Positions 1-9,399 of a DNA stretch of 64,000 nt are shown piece after piece. The position numbers and the translations under genes are program-made. Numbering within the stretch: the stretch's first letter is position 1; each line of letters opens with the position of its first letter. This stretch comes from Algoriphagus sediminis. Lineage in GTDB: Bacteria > Bacteroidota > Bacteroidia > Cytophagales > Cyclobacteriaceae. The stretch spans positions 1-64,000 of the forward strand of contig NZ_JAUEPH010000009.1 in assembly GCF_030403435.1 (NCBI RefSeq), in the 5' to 3' direction. The notes below the pieces were generated by a model. It did no database searches, had not been told where the DNA came from, and was given only the letters and a program-made list of their open reading frames with translations.

Positions 1-1158
<1,158 letters not shown>

Positions 1159-1159
1159 T

Positions 1160-1873
1160 ATGAAAAAGCTCATCTATTTAATTCTGTTTTTTCCGTTTGG
1201 CCTTTTCGCCCAAGGCTCGGAACCTGATCCAGAAGCAGGTGAGCTTTTTCAATTGCGAATGCTAACCAATGATCAAATTGAGGCATTGAAGAGTAATAAT
1301 GATTTGGCTGAAGGGACCATGGTCTATAATATAGACCAAAAGGCTCTATTTGTTTTCAATGGAGAGGACTGGTTTGCTGCTCAGTCCCCTTCATTTTCTG
1401 GTTCCGTGGTCTTATCCGGCTCCGGAAATGAAACTATTGAAAACCTTCCCTTCAAACCAAGCAGGGTGGAGTTCACTGCGTATGCAAATGTGGATCAATT
1501 TGGTTTGAATGAGGTGGATGAACTCGATGATACGAATGGCCCACTAGCATTTGCTGCAATGAATGGCTTTGCCCAGGCAGATGGCAACAATGTCAATCAG
1601 GGAGTGATTTCCTCCGGAAAGAGTACACCTTCCGAGAGTGTGACCATATCGGTCAACACAATTGGTTTTACTGGTTTTGGCCAAGCTCCTTCACCAGTCA
1701 ATTTAATTTCAAGATATTCTAGTGACAGCCAGTGTATTGGAATTCAGTTTATCGAAGATGATGGAACTGCTACCATTACCAGTGCTTCTCTGACAAGCTT
1801 TACATCTGATGGTTTTGTTCTGGATGTAACTGCACCGAATGATCTTTTGGTATTCTTTACTGCATATCAGTAA
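1160..1873 (+). CDS. Secreted protein, paralogue 1 of 4 in the collagen operon
   Basis: 237 residues with a Sec signal peptide (MKKLIYLILFFPFGLFAQ, cleavage after AQ). Residues about 24-70 form a module shared by all four neighbours: PEAGELFQLR, then a LTxxQI segment, then EGTMVYN and a FNGEDW end. This resembles the short P-x-x-G-x-x-x-YN...W module seen at the start of many Bacteroidetes tail-fibre-like and collagen-like proteins. The C-terminal about 155 residues are shared with paralogues 3 and 4 (LPFKPSRVEF, a GFAQ segment, SDSQCIGI, a SF-x-x-DGF-x-L segment and a terminal TAYQ). I do not recognise this domain. The gene starts one base after the collagen-like gene ends and six bases before the next, so co-transcription is very likely. 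Confidence 0.8.
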   Translation: MKKLIYLILFFPFGLFAQGSEPDPEAGELFQLRMLTNDQIEALKSNNDLAEGTMVYNIDQKALFVFNGEDWFAAQSPSFSGSVVLSGSGNETIENLPFKPSRVEFTAYANVDQFGLNEVDELDDTNGPLAFAAMNGFAQADGNNVNQGVISSGKSTPSESVTISVNTIGFTGFGQAPSPVNLISRYSSDSQCIGIQFIEDDGTATITSASLTSFTSDGFVLDVTAPNDLLVFFTAYQ

Positions 1874-1879
1874 GAAAAA

Positions 1880-2515
1880 ATGAGAAAGCTCTTATTCCTT
1901 CTTCTTTTCGTACCTTTAGCGGTTAAGGCCCAAACACCTGAGGCAGGCGAGCTTTTCCAAATTCGTTCGGTAACCACCAGTGAGATGAACAATATAGATT
2001 CTCCTGTGGAAGGTACGTTTATCTACAATTCTGACGAAAAGGTCATCTTTTTTTTTGATGGCAATTCCTGGAAACCCAACAGAGTTTCATCGACCATTAT
2101 TCTCAATAGAGAAGGTGGAAATAACATTCTCCCAACAGCCACCAATACGTATTTCGATTTCCCTATCAATTCTTCACATGTTCAGGTAAATCAAGGAAGT
2201 ACCTATTCTGTTACTGGAAATGGAGAGATCCGGATCAATGAAGATGGGATATACCAGCTATCGGCTAGCTTATCAACAAGTAACTTGCCGGCTGGAAATA
2301 CGAAGTTTATTCTGGGTGTTTTTCTAAATGGCACACTCATTGGCTATCTTTCAAGAGGATTTGTAACATTGCCTGGTCGGGACTTCTGGGGTGCCTCCGG
2401 AACCTTATCATATGTTTTATCTGCTGAGGACAGAGTGAGGTTCAGATATGTCTTAAATGCAGGTGGCGCCACCTTAAATGCAGTATTTGTTAATGCTTCG
2501 ATAACCAAATTATAG
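1880..2515 (+). CDS. Secreted protein with C1q/TNF-like C-terminal domain, paralogue 2 of 4
   Basis: 211 residues with a signal peptide (MRKLLFLLLFVPLAVKAQ) and the shared N-terminal module (TPEAGELFQIR, SEMN, EGTFIYN, FDGNSW). The C-terminal about 140 residues differ from the other three paralogues. They run as short beta strands with INEDGIYQLSASLS, FLNGTLIGYL, GTLSYVLSAEDRVRFRY and a terminal VFVNASITKL, a pattern like bacterial C1q/TNF jelly-roll domains. This is inference from pattern, without a profile search. A C1q-like partner of a collagen-like protein would parallel the domain pairing of animal C1q, here split over two genes. Confidence 0.75.
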   Translation: MRKLLFLLLFVPLAVKAQTPEAGELFQIRSVTTSEMNNIDSPVEGTFIYNSDEKVIFFFDGNSWKPNRVSSTIILNREGGNNILPTATNTYFDFPINSSHVQVNQGSTYSVTGNGEIRINEDGIYQLSASLSTSNLPAGNTKFILGVFLNGTLIGYLSRGFVTLPGRDFWGASGTLSYVLSAEDRVRFRYVLNAGGATLNAVFVNASITKL

Positions 2516-2523
2516 CAAGGGAA

Positions 2524-3183
2524 ATGAAAAAACTACTATTGATTTTATTACTTGCTCCCCTGGGCCTTTGGGCTCAAACTCCTGAAGCCGGTGAGCTATT
2601 CACGTTAAGAACCCTGACAACCAATGAAATGAATGGAGTCCAGAATCCGATAGAAGGAACGCTAATCTACAATTCTACGGAGGATGCACTTTTCTATTTC
2701 GATGGTACCAATTGGGTAAATACGGAGCAAGAGATCAGCGTAAGTGGAACCTTCATTATTCCAGAAGGCGGATCTGCTCAACAAATTACGGTGGACAACC
2801 TACCTTTTAAACCTAGCCGGGTGGAATTTAGCGCTGCAAACAACGTGGATGCCGTTAGACTAAACGATAATAGTTCAGGAGGCCGAAACAATAATACAAA
2901 AGAAAATAGCTTTGGCTTTATGTTTGGCTTTGCTCAAATAGAACCAGATGGAACCACTATTTCTCAGCAAGTGATTTCTGGTGGTGGTAATGGGAACTCC
3001 ATAAACAACATCTCGAGATATGCCTCGGATTCCCAATGCATTGGTATCAGGTATGCGAACCAAAATGGAGATAATTTAGGGCTAACCACGGCGACTCTCA
3101 CTTCTTTTGAGGATGATGGATTTATCCTGAATGCTACGGCCAGAACTGATGCGGTAATCATCATTTACACGGCATATCAATAA
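2524..3183 (+). CDS. Secreted protein, paralogue 3 of 4
   Basis: 219 residues with a signal peptide (MKKLLLILLLAPLGLWAQ). It carries the shared module (TPEAGELFTLRTLTTNEMN, EGTLIYN, FDGTNW) and then the C-terminal domain of paralogues 1 and 4: LPFKPSRVEFSAANNVDAVRL, GFMFGFAQ, SRYASDSQCIGIRYA, LTSFEDDGFIL and a final YTAYQ. It lies eight bases after paralogue 2. Conservation is strongest in the FKPSRVEF and GFAQ regions and weakest in the Asn/Gly-rich loop around residues 115-135, as expected for a surface-exposed loop. Function unknown; probably surface-located together with its neighbours. Confidence 0.8.
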   Translation: MKKLLLILLLAPLGLWAQTPEAGELFTLRTLTTNEMNGVQNPIEGTLIYNSTEDALFYFDGTNWVNTEQEISVSGTFIIPEGGSAQQITVDNLPFKPSRVEFSAANNVDAVRLNDNSSGGRNNNTKENSFGFMFGFAQIEPDGTTISQQVISGGGNGNSINNISRYASDSQCIGIRYANQNGDNLGLTTATLTSFEDDGFILNATARTDAVIIIYTAYQ

Positions 3184-3208
3184 ACCTGAAATAGCTAATC
3201 AATTTATC

Positions 3209-3877
3209 ATGAAGGCTTGGACAGTTATTAGAATCTTATTTCTACTTCCGATTTGGCTCCTAGGACCCAAGTTTCTCGCAGCCCAGACTCCTGAGGCCAA
3301 TGAATTATTTCAACTCCGAGCGCTTTCTATTTCAGATCTCAATTCACTTAACACAGCCATAGAAGGAACGCTGGTTTATAACCCGGAGCGCAAGGCGGTA
3401 TTCCTTCGTGATGGCAGTCAATGGGTGAATACAAAACAAAAAACTTATAGTGGAGTAATAACGATTGAAAATACCGGATTTATATCTGTTACAAATGTGC
3501 CTTTTTCACCCAGCAGAGTTGAATTCAAAGCGGTTTCAAATGTCGATGCAGTAAATTTAAACTCCGACAATGGAACTAGTGACAATGATAATAGTATCCA
3601 AAGTACCTTTGGCTGGATGACAGGTTTCGCTCAAAGAACCGGGGTGGTATCCTTTGACCAACAAGTGGTTTTTGTGGGAGGCAGCGGTAGCTCCATCGAT
3701 GAAATATCACGCTTTTCGGAAAATCGAAGATGTATAGCCATAAGATATGCCGATCAGCCTGGAAATTTATTAGGTACAACCGAGGCCAGATTTTTTCGAT
3801 TTCTCGATAATGGTTTTCAAATTTTTGTAACCGATGCTGATGACGATCTACTCGTAATTTACACGGCTTACCAGTAA
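3209..3877 (+). CDS. Secreted protein, paralogue 4 of 4
   Basis: 222 residues with a longer signal segment (hydrophobic about residues 8-24, ending in AAQ). It has the shared module (TPEANELFQLRALS, EGTLVYN) and the same C-terminal domain as paralogues 1 and 3 (FSPSRVEFKAVSNVDAVNL, GWMTGFAQ, CIAIRYAD, FFRFLDNGFQIF and a terminal IYTAYQ). It is the most diverged copy: the SDSQCIGI segment reads SENRRCIAI, and the FDG before the tryptophan is RDG. The 25-base gap to paralogue 3 shows no terminator. The stop is six bases from the convergent rarA stop. Confidence 0.8.
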   Translation: MKAWTVIRILFLLPIWLLGPKFLAAQTPEANELFQLRALSISDLNSLNTAIEGTLVYNPERKAVFLRDGSQWVNTKQKTYSGVITIENTGFISVTNVPFSPSRVEFKAVSNVDAVNLNSDNGTSDNDNSIQSTFGWMTGFAQRTGVVSFDQQVVFVGGSGSSIDEISRFSENRRCIAIRYADQPGNLLGTTEARFFRFLDNGFQIFVTDADDDLLVIYTAYQ

Positions 3878-3883
3878 AATAAT

Positions 3884-5146
3884 TTAGTACCCATACTTCT
3901 CCCCCCAGTTTCTTTTTAGGTTTTTTCGAAGCTCGTTTTCACGAGCGTTTTCTCCTGGATCGTAAAGTTTAGTCCCCGAAATTTCATCCGGCAGAAATTC
4001 CTGTTCCACAAAATTTCCGGGAAAATCATGAGAGTATTTATAGGCCTTTCCATAATTCAAGTCTTTCATCAACTTGGTGGGAGCATTTCTTAGATGGAGG
4101 GGAACGGATAAGTCTCCCGTTTCCTTCACTAAAGACTGGGCTTTGGATATAGCCATGTAAGCCGCGTTGCTTTTGGCCGAAGAGGCCAAATAAGTCACAC
4201 ATTGAGAAAGGATAATGCGCGCTTCTGGGTAACCAATAATCTTCACAGCTTCAAAGCAATTCGTTGCCAGCAGCAGGGCATTGGGGTTTGCATTGCCTAT
4301 ATCCTCAGAGGCAAGGATAACCAAACGTCTGGCAATGAATTTTACATCCTCCCCTCCTTCTATCATTCGGGCAAGCCAGTAGACGGCTGCATTCGGATCA
4401 GATCCCCGAATGGACTTGATAAATGCCGATATAATATCATAATGCTGCTCACCGGACTTATCATAGAGTGCCACTTTCTGCTGAGCAATCTTCATCACTT
4501 TTTCATCTGTGATTACCTTTGGCTCCTCTTCTAATCCATCCAGTACAATTTCCAGCAAATTCAATAGCTTCCTTCCATCTCCTCCTGAAATCCTTAGCAA
4601 AGCATCACTCTCTTTAACTTCAACTGAGAGCTTTTTCAATTCGGAATCCTGTGTAAGTGCCTGATTTATCATTTCGAGCAATTCTTCCTTACCCAGAGAA
4701 TTCAGAGTAAAAACCTGACATCTGGACAACAGAGCAGCATTTACTTCAAACGATGGATTTTCGGTGGTGGCACCTATCAGCCGGATAATTCCTTTTTCTA
4801 CGGCTCCAAGCAAGGCATCCTGCTGGGATTTATTAAAGCGATGAATCTCATCGATAAAGAGAACGACGCCCGTCTGAAACTTAGCTTTTTGAATTACCTC
4901 ACGAATATCCTTAACCCCGGAGCTGATTGCCGAGAGGGTATAAAAAGGAACCTTGATCTCATTGGCGATGATATTTGCAATCGTAGTCTTCCCAACACCC
5001 GGAGGTCCCCAAAGAATCATGGAAGGGACATTTCCTGATTTGACGGCCTTATACAAAAAAGAACTTGGAGCGGATAAATGACTCTGTCCAATCAGGTCTT
5101 CCAATCGGGTGGGGCGCATTCGCTCGGCTAAGGGAGTAGGGTTCAT
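3884..5146 (-). CDS. rarA: Replication-associated recombination protein A (RarA/MgsA), AAA+ ATPase
   Basis: 420 residues from the ATG at 5146. RarA is a clamp-loader-like AAA+ ATPase acting at stalled forks and single-strand/double-strand junctions. The N terminus PLAERMRPTRLEDLIGQ is the family signature. Walker A GPPGVGKT is at residues 48-55, Walker B LFIDEIHRF around 97-105, sensor 1 IGATTENPSF follows, and the C-terminal helical region has GSDPNAAVYWLARMIEGGE. Length fits the family. A longer frame begins with TTG at 5167, but that codon lies inside a TAAATTTG -7 box, so the ATG is preferred. It converges on the secreted operon with almost no spacer. Confidence 0.96.
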   Translation of the reverse strand: MNPTPLAERMRPTRLEDLIGQSHLSAPSSFLYKAVKSGNVPSMILWGPPGVGKTTIANIIANEIKVPFYTLSAISSGVKDIREVIQKAKFQTGVVLFIDEIHRFNKSQQDALLGAVEKGIIRLIGATTENPSFEVNAALLSRCQVFTLNSLGKEELLEMINQALTQDSELKKLSVEVKESDALLRISGGDGRKLLNLLEIVLDGLEEEPKVITDEKVMKIAQQKVALYDKSGEQHYDIISAFIKSIRGSDPNAAVYWLARMIEGGEDVKFIARRLVILASEDIGNANPNALLLATNCFEAVKIIGYPEARIILSQCVTYLASSAKSNAAYMAISKAQSLVKETGDLSVPLHLRNAPTKLMKDLNYGKAYKYSHDFPGNFVEQEFLPDEISGTKLYDPGENARENELRKNLKRNWGEKYGY

Positions 5147-5164
5147 TCGGATTATGGTTTGACA

Positions 5165-5172
5165 CAAATTTA
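5165..5172 (-). promoter_or_regulatory. Candidate -7 box (TAAATTTG) for rarA
   Basis: On the minus strand TAAATTTG matches the Bacteroidetes -7 consensus TAnnTTTG exactly and would give a leader of about 12 bases before the ATG at 5146. No good -33 TTTG at the usual distance. Confidence 0.4.
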
Positions 5173-5230
5173 GACAAAAAGAAAAAGGCCATTTTTGACC
5201 TTTAAGTTTTTGACAAAAGACGGTAAGATT

Positions 5231-6244
5231 CTAGAAAGCAGCCATGACTTTCTCGAACTCGTTGAGATGATCATCTCCAAAGTCATAATGCGTCACAAAT
5301 CGAACTAAGTCAGGTCCAAACTTGACTCCTCTCACCCCTTTAGCTTCCAGATTACTTAGAAATTCTGCTGGCGAAACTCCATCAAGTCTCGCAATGACAA
5401 TATTCGTTGCAACAGGAAATACCTCAGAAACTACGCTTAGCTTTTCCAGAATTTTACCAAGTGCTCTCGCTCTCAAATGATCCTCTTTTAACCTTTCCAC
5501 CTGATGGTCCAAGGCATAGATCCCAGCTGCCGAAAGGAATCCGGCCTGCCTCATTCCGCCTCCAAAGACCTTTCGAACCTTCCTGGCTCGTTTGATATCA
5601 GCTTTGCTTCCCAGCAAAACCGACCCAACAGGACAGCCCAGTCCTTTACTTAGACAAATTGAAATAGTATCAAATTGTGCACCCCAATCTTTAGAGCTTT
5701 CTTCGGTTTCTACCAGCGCATTAAAAAATCTTGCACCATCCAGATGTAACTTTAATCCATATTCATTACAGACCTTTCTAATGGGCCGGACTTCATCCAG
5801 CCTATAAATACTTCCTCCACCTTTATTCATGGTATTTTCCAGAGAAACCAAAGTTGTTTCAGGTGCATGCACATCATCCGGATTGATCGAAGACTGAACT
5901 TGTTCTGCCGAAATCTTACCTAGGTCTCCATCCAGAAGCTTCACAGAAGCCAAGGAATTTGCCATTATCCCTCCGCCTTCATAGAGATAGATATGCGAAT
6001 TTTTGTGACAGATCACCTCGGTTTGAATCCGGGTATGAAGCCTAATGGCGATTTGATTAGTCATGGTCCCAGAGGGACAAAAGATAGCCGCCTCCATTCC
6101 AAACATTCCCGCGATTTTTTCTTCTAGGGCATTTACGGTTGGGTCTTCCCCAAACACATCATCCCCAATAGATGCAGAAAACATCGCTTCTTTCATGCCG
6201 GGTGTGGGCCGGGTCACGGTATCGCTTCTAAGATCAATTATCAT
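5231..6244 (-). CDS. ltaE: Low-specificity L-threonine aldolase
   Basis: 337 residues. A PLP-dependent fold-type I aldolase that cleaves L-threonine and L-allo-threonine to glycine and acetaldehyde. The N terminus IDLRSDTVTRPTPGM is the family signature; FCPSGTMTNQ binds the cofactor phosphate, LHLDGAR (Asp169) contacts the pyridine nitrogen, and SICLSKGLG places the Schiff-base lysine at Lys200. Length is typical. It is last in a three-gene operon: its start overlaps the end of the upstream GDPD gene by 11 bases, suggesting translational coupling. There is no obvious metabolic link between the two. Confidence 0.95.
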   Translation of the reverse strand: MIIDLRSDTVTRPTPGMKEAMFSASIGDDVFGEDPTVNALEEKIAGMFGMEAAIFCPSGTMTNQIAIRLHTRIQTEVICHKNSHIYLYEGGGIMANSLASVKLLDGDLGKISAEQVQSSINPDDVHAPETTLVSLENTMNKGGGSIYRLDEVRPIRKVCNEYGLKLHLDGARFFNALVETEESSKDWGAQFDTISICLSKGLGCPVGSVLLGSKADIKRARKVRKVFGGGMRQAGFLSAAGIYALDHQVERLKEDHLRARALGKILEKLSVVSEVFPVATNIVIARLDGVSPAEFLSNLEAKGVRGVKFGPDLVRFVTHYDFGDDHLNEFEKVMAAF

Positions 6245-7181
6245 GAATAAAGAATTTGGCTTTAGAACTATTTCCAGGAACCAAACCTGAAATGGCTTGG
6301 GCTGCTTCTATGGGACGGTCAGTAGCTAATATGTCCGCCCCTCTCTGTACAAAACCAGCATAAATTTCATCCCCTCTGGCTATAGCTTGTCGATCCAAAT
6401 TGCCCAAAACTCCCAAAATTGTAAATGCTCCCTTCTCATGAATCGCCTGATTAAATTCCAATGGCCTTTCAGCCAAGCCGGTGAATGCAATCACCCGAGT
6501 CCAAGGAATCCCAGTTTCTTCGAATCTTTTGATTTCTTCCTGATTTCTAATCGTCACTGAAAGCATCAGCTCTGGGGCCAGATTATGTAATTTTTTAGCA
6601 GCTGGGAAAGTATAAGAAATCAAGGCTGCAAAAGGCTCCGCTTCGGCATTTTTCACCTCTTCGGCCACTTTCTCAAAAGGCACAGTCCTTTTGATATCTA
6701 CTGTCAACAAGGCTTTCCCCTCTGCCCAGTCAAGTGCTTCTGCCAAAGTGGGAACCTTAAAATTAGTCAGCTTCCCATCATTATCTTCCAGTTGCAAAGT
6801 TTGGATATAGGCGAAGTCAACTTCATCAACCTTCCCCTGTCCATTCGTGGTTCGCTCCAGATCATCATCGTGCATGAGTATGAGCACAGAATCTTTGGTC
6901 ATAGCCACATCCAGCTCGATAATCGCAGGAGTATATTTCAACACATGTTCGAAAGTCTCAATTGCATTCTCTGGAAATCCTGGATAAGCACCACCTCGAT
7001 GAGCCGAAACCAAAGGGATGCGATCGGCGGACCAGCTGTAAAATTCTCTTGCACCTTGAGTACTTTCCACATCAATTCGATGAAGCCCTGAGCCATTTAT
7101 TTGAGTTTCCTTTACTTTTTGTCCGCAAGACAAAGCAAAGAACAGCCCAATACCCACTACTACTATTCGGGTGCTATTCAT
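6234..7181 (-). CDS. Glycerophosphodiester phosphodiesterase lipoprotein (GDPD family)
   Basis: 315 residues from the ATG at 7181. It would hydrolyse glycerophosphodiesters to glycerol-3-phosphate plus an alcohol on the periplasmic side. The N terminus is a lipoprotein signal with the lipobox FALSC (Cys19). HRGG at 61-64 and PENAIETF start the TIM-barrel GDPD core; IELDVAMTKD (Glu89, Asp91) and MHDDDLERTTNG (His104, Asp105) supply metal and acid-base residues. A longer frame to 7232 exists but would destroy the signal peptide. The start overlaps the end of the DUF2721 gene, and the end overlaps ltaE. Confidence 0.92.
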   Translation of the reverse strand: MNSTRIVVVGIGLFFALSCGQKVKETQINGSGLHRIDVESTQGAREFYSWSADRIPLVSAHRGGAYPGFPENAIETFEHVLKYTPAIIELDVAMTKDSVLILMHDDDLERTTNGQGKVDEVDFAYIQTLQLEDNDGKLTNFKVPTLAEALDWAEGKALLTVDIKRTVPFEKVAEEVKNAEAEPFAALISYTFPAAKKLHNLAPELMLSVTIRNQEEIKRFEETGIPWTRVIAFTGLAERPLEFNQAIHEKGAFTILGVLGNLDRQAIARGDEIYAGFVQRGADILATDRPIEAAQAISGLVPGNSSKAKFFIHDN

Positions 7182-7626
7182 TTTTTTTGGAATCTTTTTT
7201 AAATATAAAATCCAGACTGGATCGCTTGTCAAAAACTTCCTCCATATCCTTCAGCTCCAGATTTAAAGCCTTCGTGGATATCTGGATTTCTATCAGGCTT
7301 AGTGCCAAAGCCACCAGAAGAGCTCCCATACTCCCAACAAAAACCCAATTGGCAGCCTCGGTAAACCCACGAAACAAAAGGTACATGCAGACCACACAAA
7401 GCAGAAAGCTGATGATCCCGAAGAGCTGCATGTTTTTAATCAGAGAAAGTCTTTTCCTCAGATTGGCGATCTGCTCTACCAGAATTTCCTGTTCCATGGA
7501 ATCCATATAGGTTTTATGGAGGCTGCGAATCAAATTGGCTATGGCCAGAAAGCGATTCGTGAATGCCAGCATCAAAAGTGTTATAGCCGAAAAAAGTAAT
7601 GCCGGCGTGGAGAGTTCGAGTTCCAT
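7174..7626 (-). CDS. DUF2721 family membrane protein
   Basis: 150 residues from the ATG at 7626; two codons upstream an in-frame TTG is less likely. The sequence begins MELELSTPALLFSAITLLML, followed by AFTNRFLAIANLIRSLH, the recognisable DUF2721 start. Hydrophobic segments lie at about 8-25, 70-92 and 98-117, with a charged helical stretch between the first and second and at the C terminus. The family is an uncharacterised bacterial membrane protein. First gene of the operon with the GDPD lipoprotein and ltaE; it overlaps the GDPD start by 8 bases. Confidence 0.85.
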   Translation of the reverse strand: MELELSTPALLFSAITLLMLAFTNRFLAIANLIRSLHKTYMDSMEQEILVEQIANLRKRLSLIKNMQLFGIISFLLCVVCMYLLFRGFTEAANWVFVGSMGALLVALALSLIEIQISTKALNLELKDMEEVFDKRSSLDFIFKKDSKKNE

Positions 7627-7659
7627 GCTCAAATATAAAAGGAAATAGCTTTAAGACAG

Positions 7660-7696
7660 AAACAAAAAAGCCCACTCTCAAAGGAGTGGGCTTTTC
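7660..7696 (-). terminator. Intrinsic terminator of lpdA
   Basis: AAGCCCACTC / GAGTGGGCTT stem around a TCAAAG loop, followed in the minus direction by a U-rich run (A-rich on the plus strand at 7660-7668). It isolates lpdA from the DUF2721 operon. Confidence 0.85.
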
Positions 7697-7712
7697 ATCG
7701 ATACTTTAATTC

Positions 7713-9110
7713 TTACAGGTGGATCACTTCGTCGTAAGCCGCTGCAGCTGCTTCCATTACTGCCTCCGACATCGTTGGGTGAGGATGAACCGTCTTAATC
7801 AATTCATGTCCCGTAGTCTCCAGCTTTCTAATCGCAACGATCTCCGCGATCATCTCGGTTACATTAGCCCCGATCATGTGTGCACCTAACAGCTCACCAT
7901 ATTTTTTATCAAAGACTAATTTCACGAAACCATCCTTCGCTCCTGCTGCTGAAGCTTTGCCTGAGGCAGAGAAAGGAAACTTCCCTACTCGTAACTCATA
8001 ACCAGCCTCCTTAGCCTTGGCTTCTGTCATTCCCACAGATGCGATCTCTGGTGAGCAGTACGTACAACCTGGGATGTTCCCATAATCCAAAGGCTCGGGA
8101 TTATGTCCAGCTATTTTCTCCACACAAATAATTCCTTCTGCAGAAGCTACGTGCGCCAAAGCTGGTCCTGAAACCACATCCCCAATCGCATAATAACCTG
8201 GCATATTGGTCTTGTAGAATTCATCAACCTTGATCTTTCCATTCTCCACCATGACTCCCACATCCTCAAGGCCACAGTCTTCAAGATTTGAAACTACACC
8301 CGCTGCGGAAAGTACCACATCACAGTTTAATACTTCTTCTCCTTTTTTGGTCTTCACCGTGACTTTGCATCCTCTACCCTTAGTGTCTACAGAAGTAACC
8401 TCAGCCGATGTCATGATAGTCATTCCGGCTTTTTTATAGGTTCTTTCTAATGCTTTAGAAACTTCAGCATCCTCCACTGGAACGATTCTGTCCATGTATT
8501 CTACAATGGTCACCTCTGTACCAATAGAGTGATAGAAATAAGCAAATTCAACACCTATCGCACCAGAACCCACAACCACCATTTTCTTAGGCTGCTTCTC
8601 AAGAGTCATGGCTTTTCTGTAGCCAATGATCTTTTTATCATCCTGTGGCATGGAAGGCAGATTTCTTGATCTTGCTCCAGTAGCTATGATAATATTATCA
8701 GCAGAATAAACAGTCTTCTTACCGTCCTTATCCGCTACTTCAATTTTCTTTCCCGGCTGGACCTTTCCCCAACCGGCGAGAATATCTATTTTATTCTTTT
8801 TCATCAGAAAGGTGACGCCTTTACTCATTCCATCGGCCACTCCCCTACTTCTTTTGATCATTCCATCAAAATCAGCATCGGCCTCTTTCACCTTAATTCC
8901 ATAGTCTTCAGCGTGATTGATGTATTCAAAAACCTGAGCGCTTTTCAGCAAAGCTTTGGTTGGAATACAGCCCCAATTCAAGCAAATTCCACCCAATTCT
9001 TCAGCTTCCACAATTGCGGTTTTTAAGCCTAATTGGGATGCACGAATGGCAGCCACATATCCTCCCGGACCACTTCCTAATACTATCAGATCATATTTGG
9101 TTGAAGACAT
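7713..9110 (-). CDS. lpdA: Dihydrolipoyl dehydrogenase (E3)
   Basis: 465 residues from the ATG at 9110. A flavoprotein that reoxidises dihydrolipoamide with NAD+ in the pyruvate and 2-oxoglutarate dehydrogenase complexes and the glycine cleavage system. FAD motif LGSGPGGYVAA is at about 11-21, the redox-active disulfide GGICLNWGC (Cys43, Cys48) follows, NAD-binding GSGAIGVEFA lies mid-chain, the second FAD contact is YAIGDV, and the C-terminal active-site region is HPHPTMSEAV. An upstream in-frame extension to 9146 would start inside the candidate promoter, so MSSTKYDLIV is chosen. It is monocistronic, with no other complex subunits adjacent. Confidence 0.97.
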   Translation of the reverse strand: MSSTKYDLIVLGSGPGGYVAAIRASQLGLKTAIVEAEELGGICLNWGCIPTKALLKSAQVFEYINHAEDYGIKVKEADADFDGMIKRSRGVADGMSKGVTFLMKKNKIDILAGWGKVQPGKKIEVADKDGKKTVYSADNIIIATGARSRNLPSMPQDDKKIIGYRKAMTLEKQPKKMVVVGSGAIGVEFAYFYHSIGTEVTIVEYMDRIVPVEDAEVSKALERTYKKAGMTIMTSAEVTSVDTKGRGCKVTVKTKKGEEVLNCDVVLSAAGVVSNLEDCGLEDVGVMVENGKIKVDEFYKTNMPGYYAIGDVVSGPALAHVASAEGIICVEKIAGHNPEPLDYGNIPGCTYCSPEIASVGMTEAKAKEAGYELRVGKFPFSASGKASAAGAKDGFVKLVFDKKYGELLGAHMIGANVTEMIAEIVAIRKLETTGHELIKTVHPHPTMSEAVMEAAAAAYDEVIHL

Positions 9111-9143
9111 AGTTTTGTTGTTTAATTTTCCTTTGAAACTATG

Positions 9144-9151
9144 CAAAAATA
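9144..9151 (-). promoter_or_regulatory. Candidate -7 box (TATTTTTG) for lpdA
   Basis: Minus-strand TATTTTTG matches TAnnTTTG exactly, 34 bases upstream of the lpdA ATG. The -33 region is only T-rich. Confidence 0.45.
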
Positions 9152-9370
9152 GGCCTTTTGGATTCAGAAAAAAATTTCAATGAAAAGCCAAAATCCGAGT
9201 AATAATCAGTCTCGAAGTGCTTTTTAATTGTATCACCAAAAGGAACTTTGGTCAAAAGTAATTTAAGAATTAGATAATTTCGAGTTACTAAAAATCATGA
9301 CTTAAATTCCATTTTTGATAATTGATCACCGCTCTCTCCATAATCTGGGATAAACTCTTAGCTTTTTTTC

Positions 9371-9378
9371 TAATTTTG
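9371..9378 (+). promoter_or_regulatory. Candidate -7 box (TAATTTTG) for fabG
   Basis: TAATTTTG matches TAnnTTTG exactly, 22 bases before the fabG ATG at 9400. A TCTG at 9344-9347 is the nearest -33-like element. An upstream in-frame start at 9322 would precede this box and is therefore unlikely. Confidence 0.4.
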
Positions 9379-9399
9379 AGTAAACAAAAAAGAAATTCC

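Noticed and set aside
6962-7510. 182-codon plus-strand frame
   Set aside because: Lies antisense to the GDPD lipoprotein and DUF2721 genes, which have clear family motifs; no recognisable protein features.
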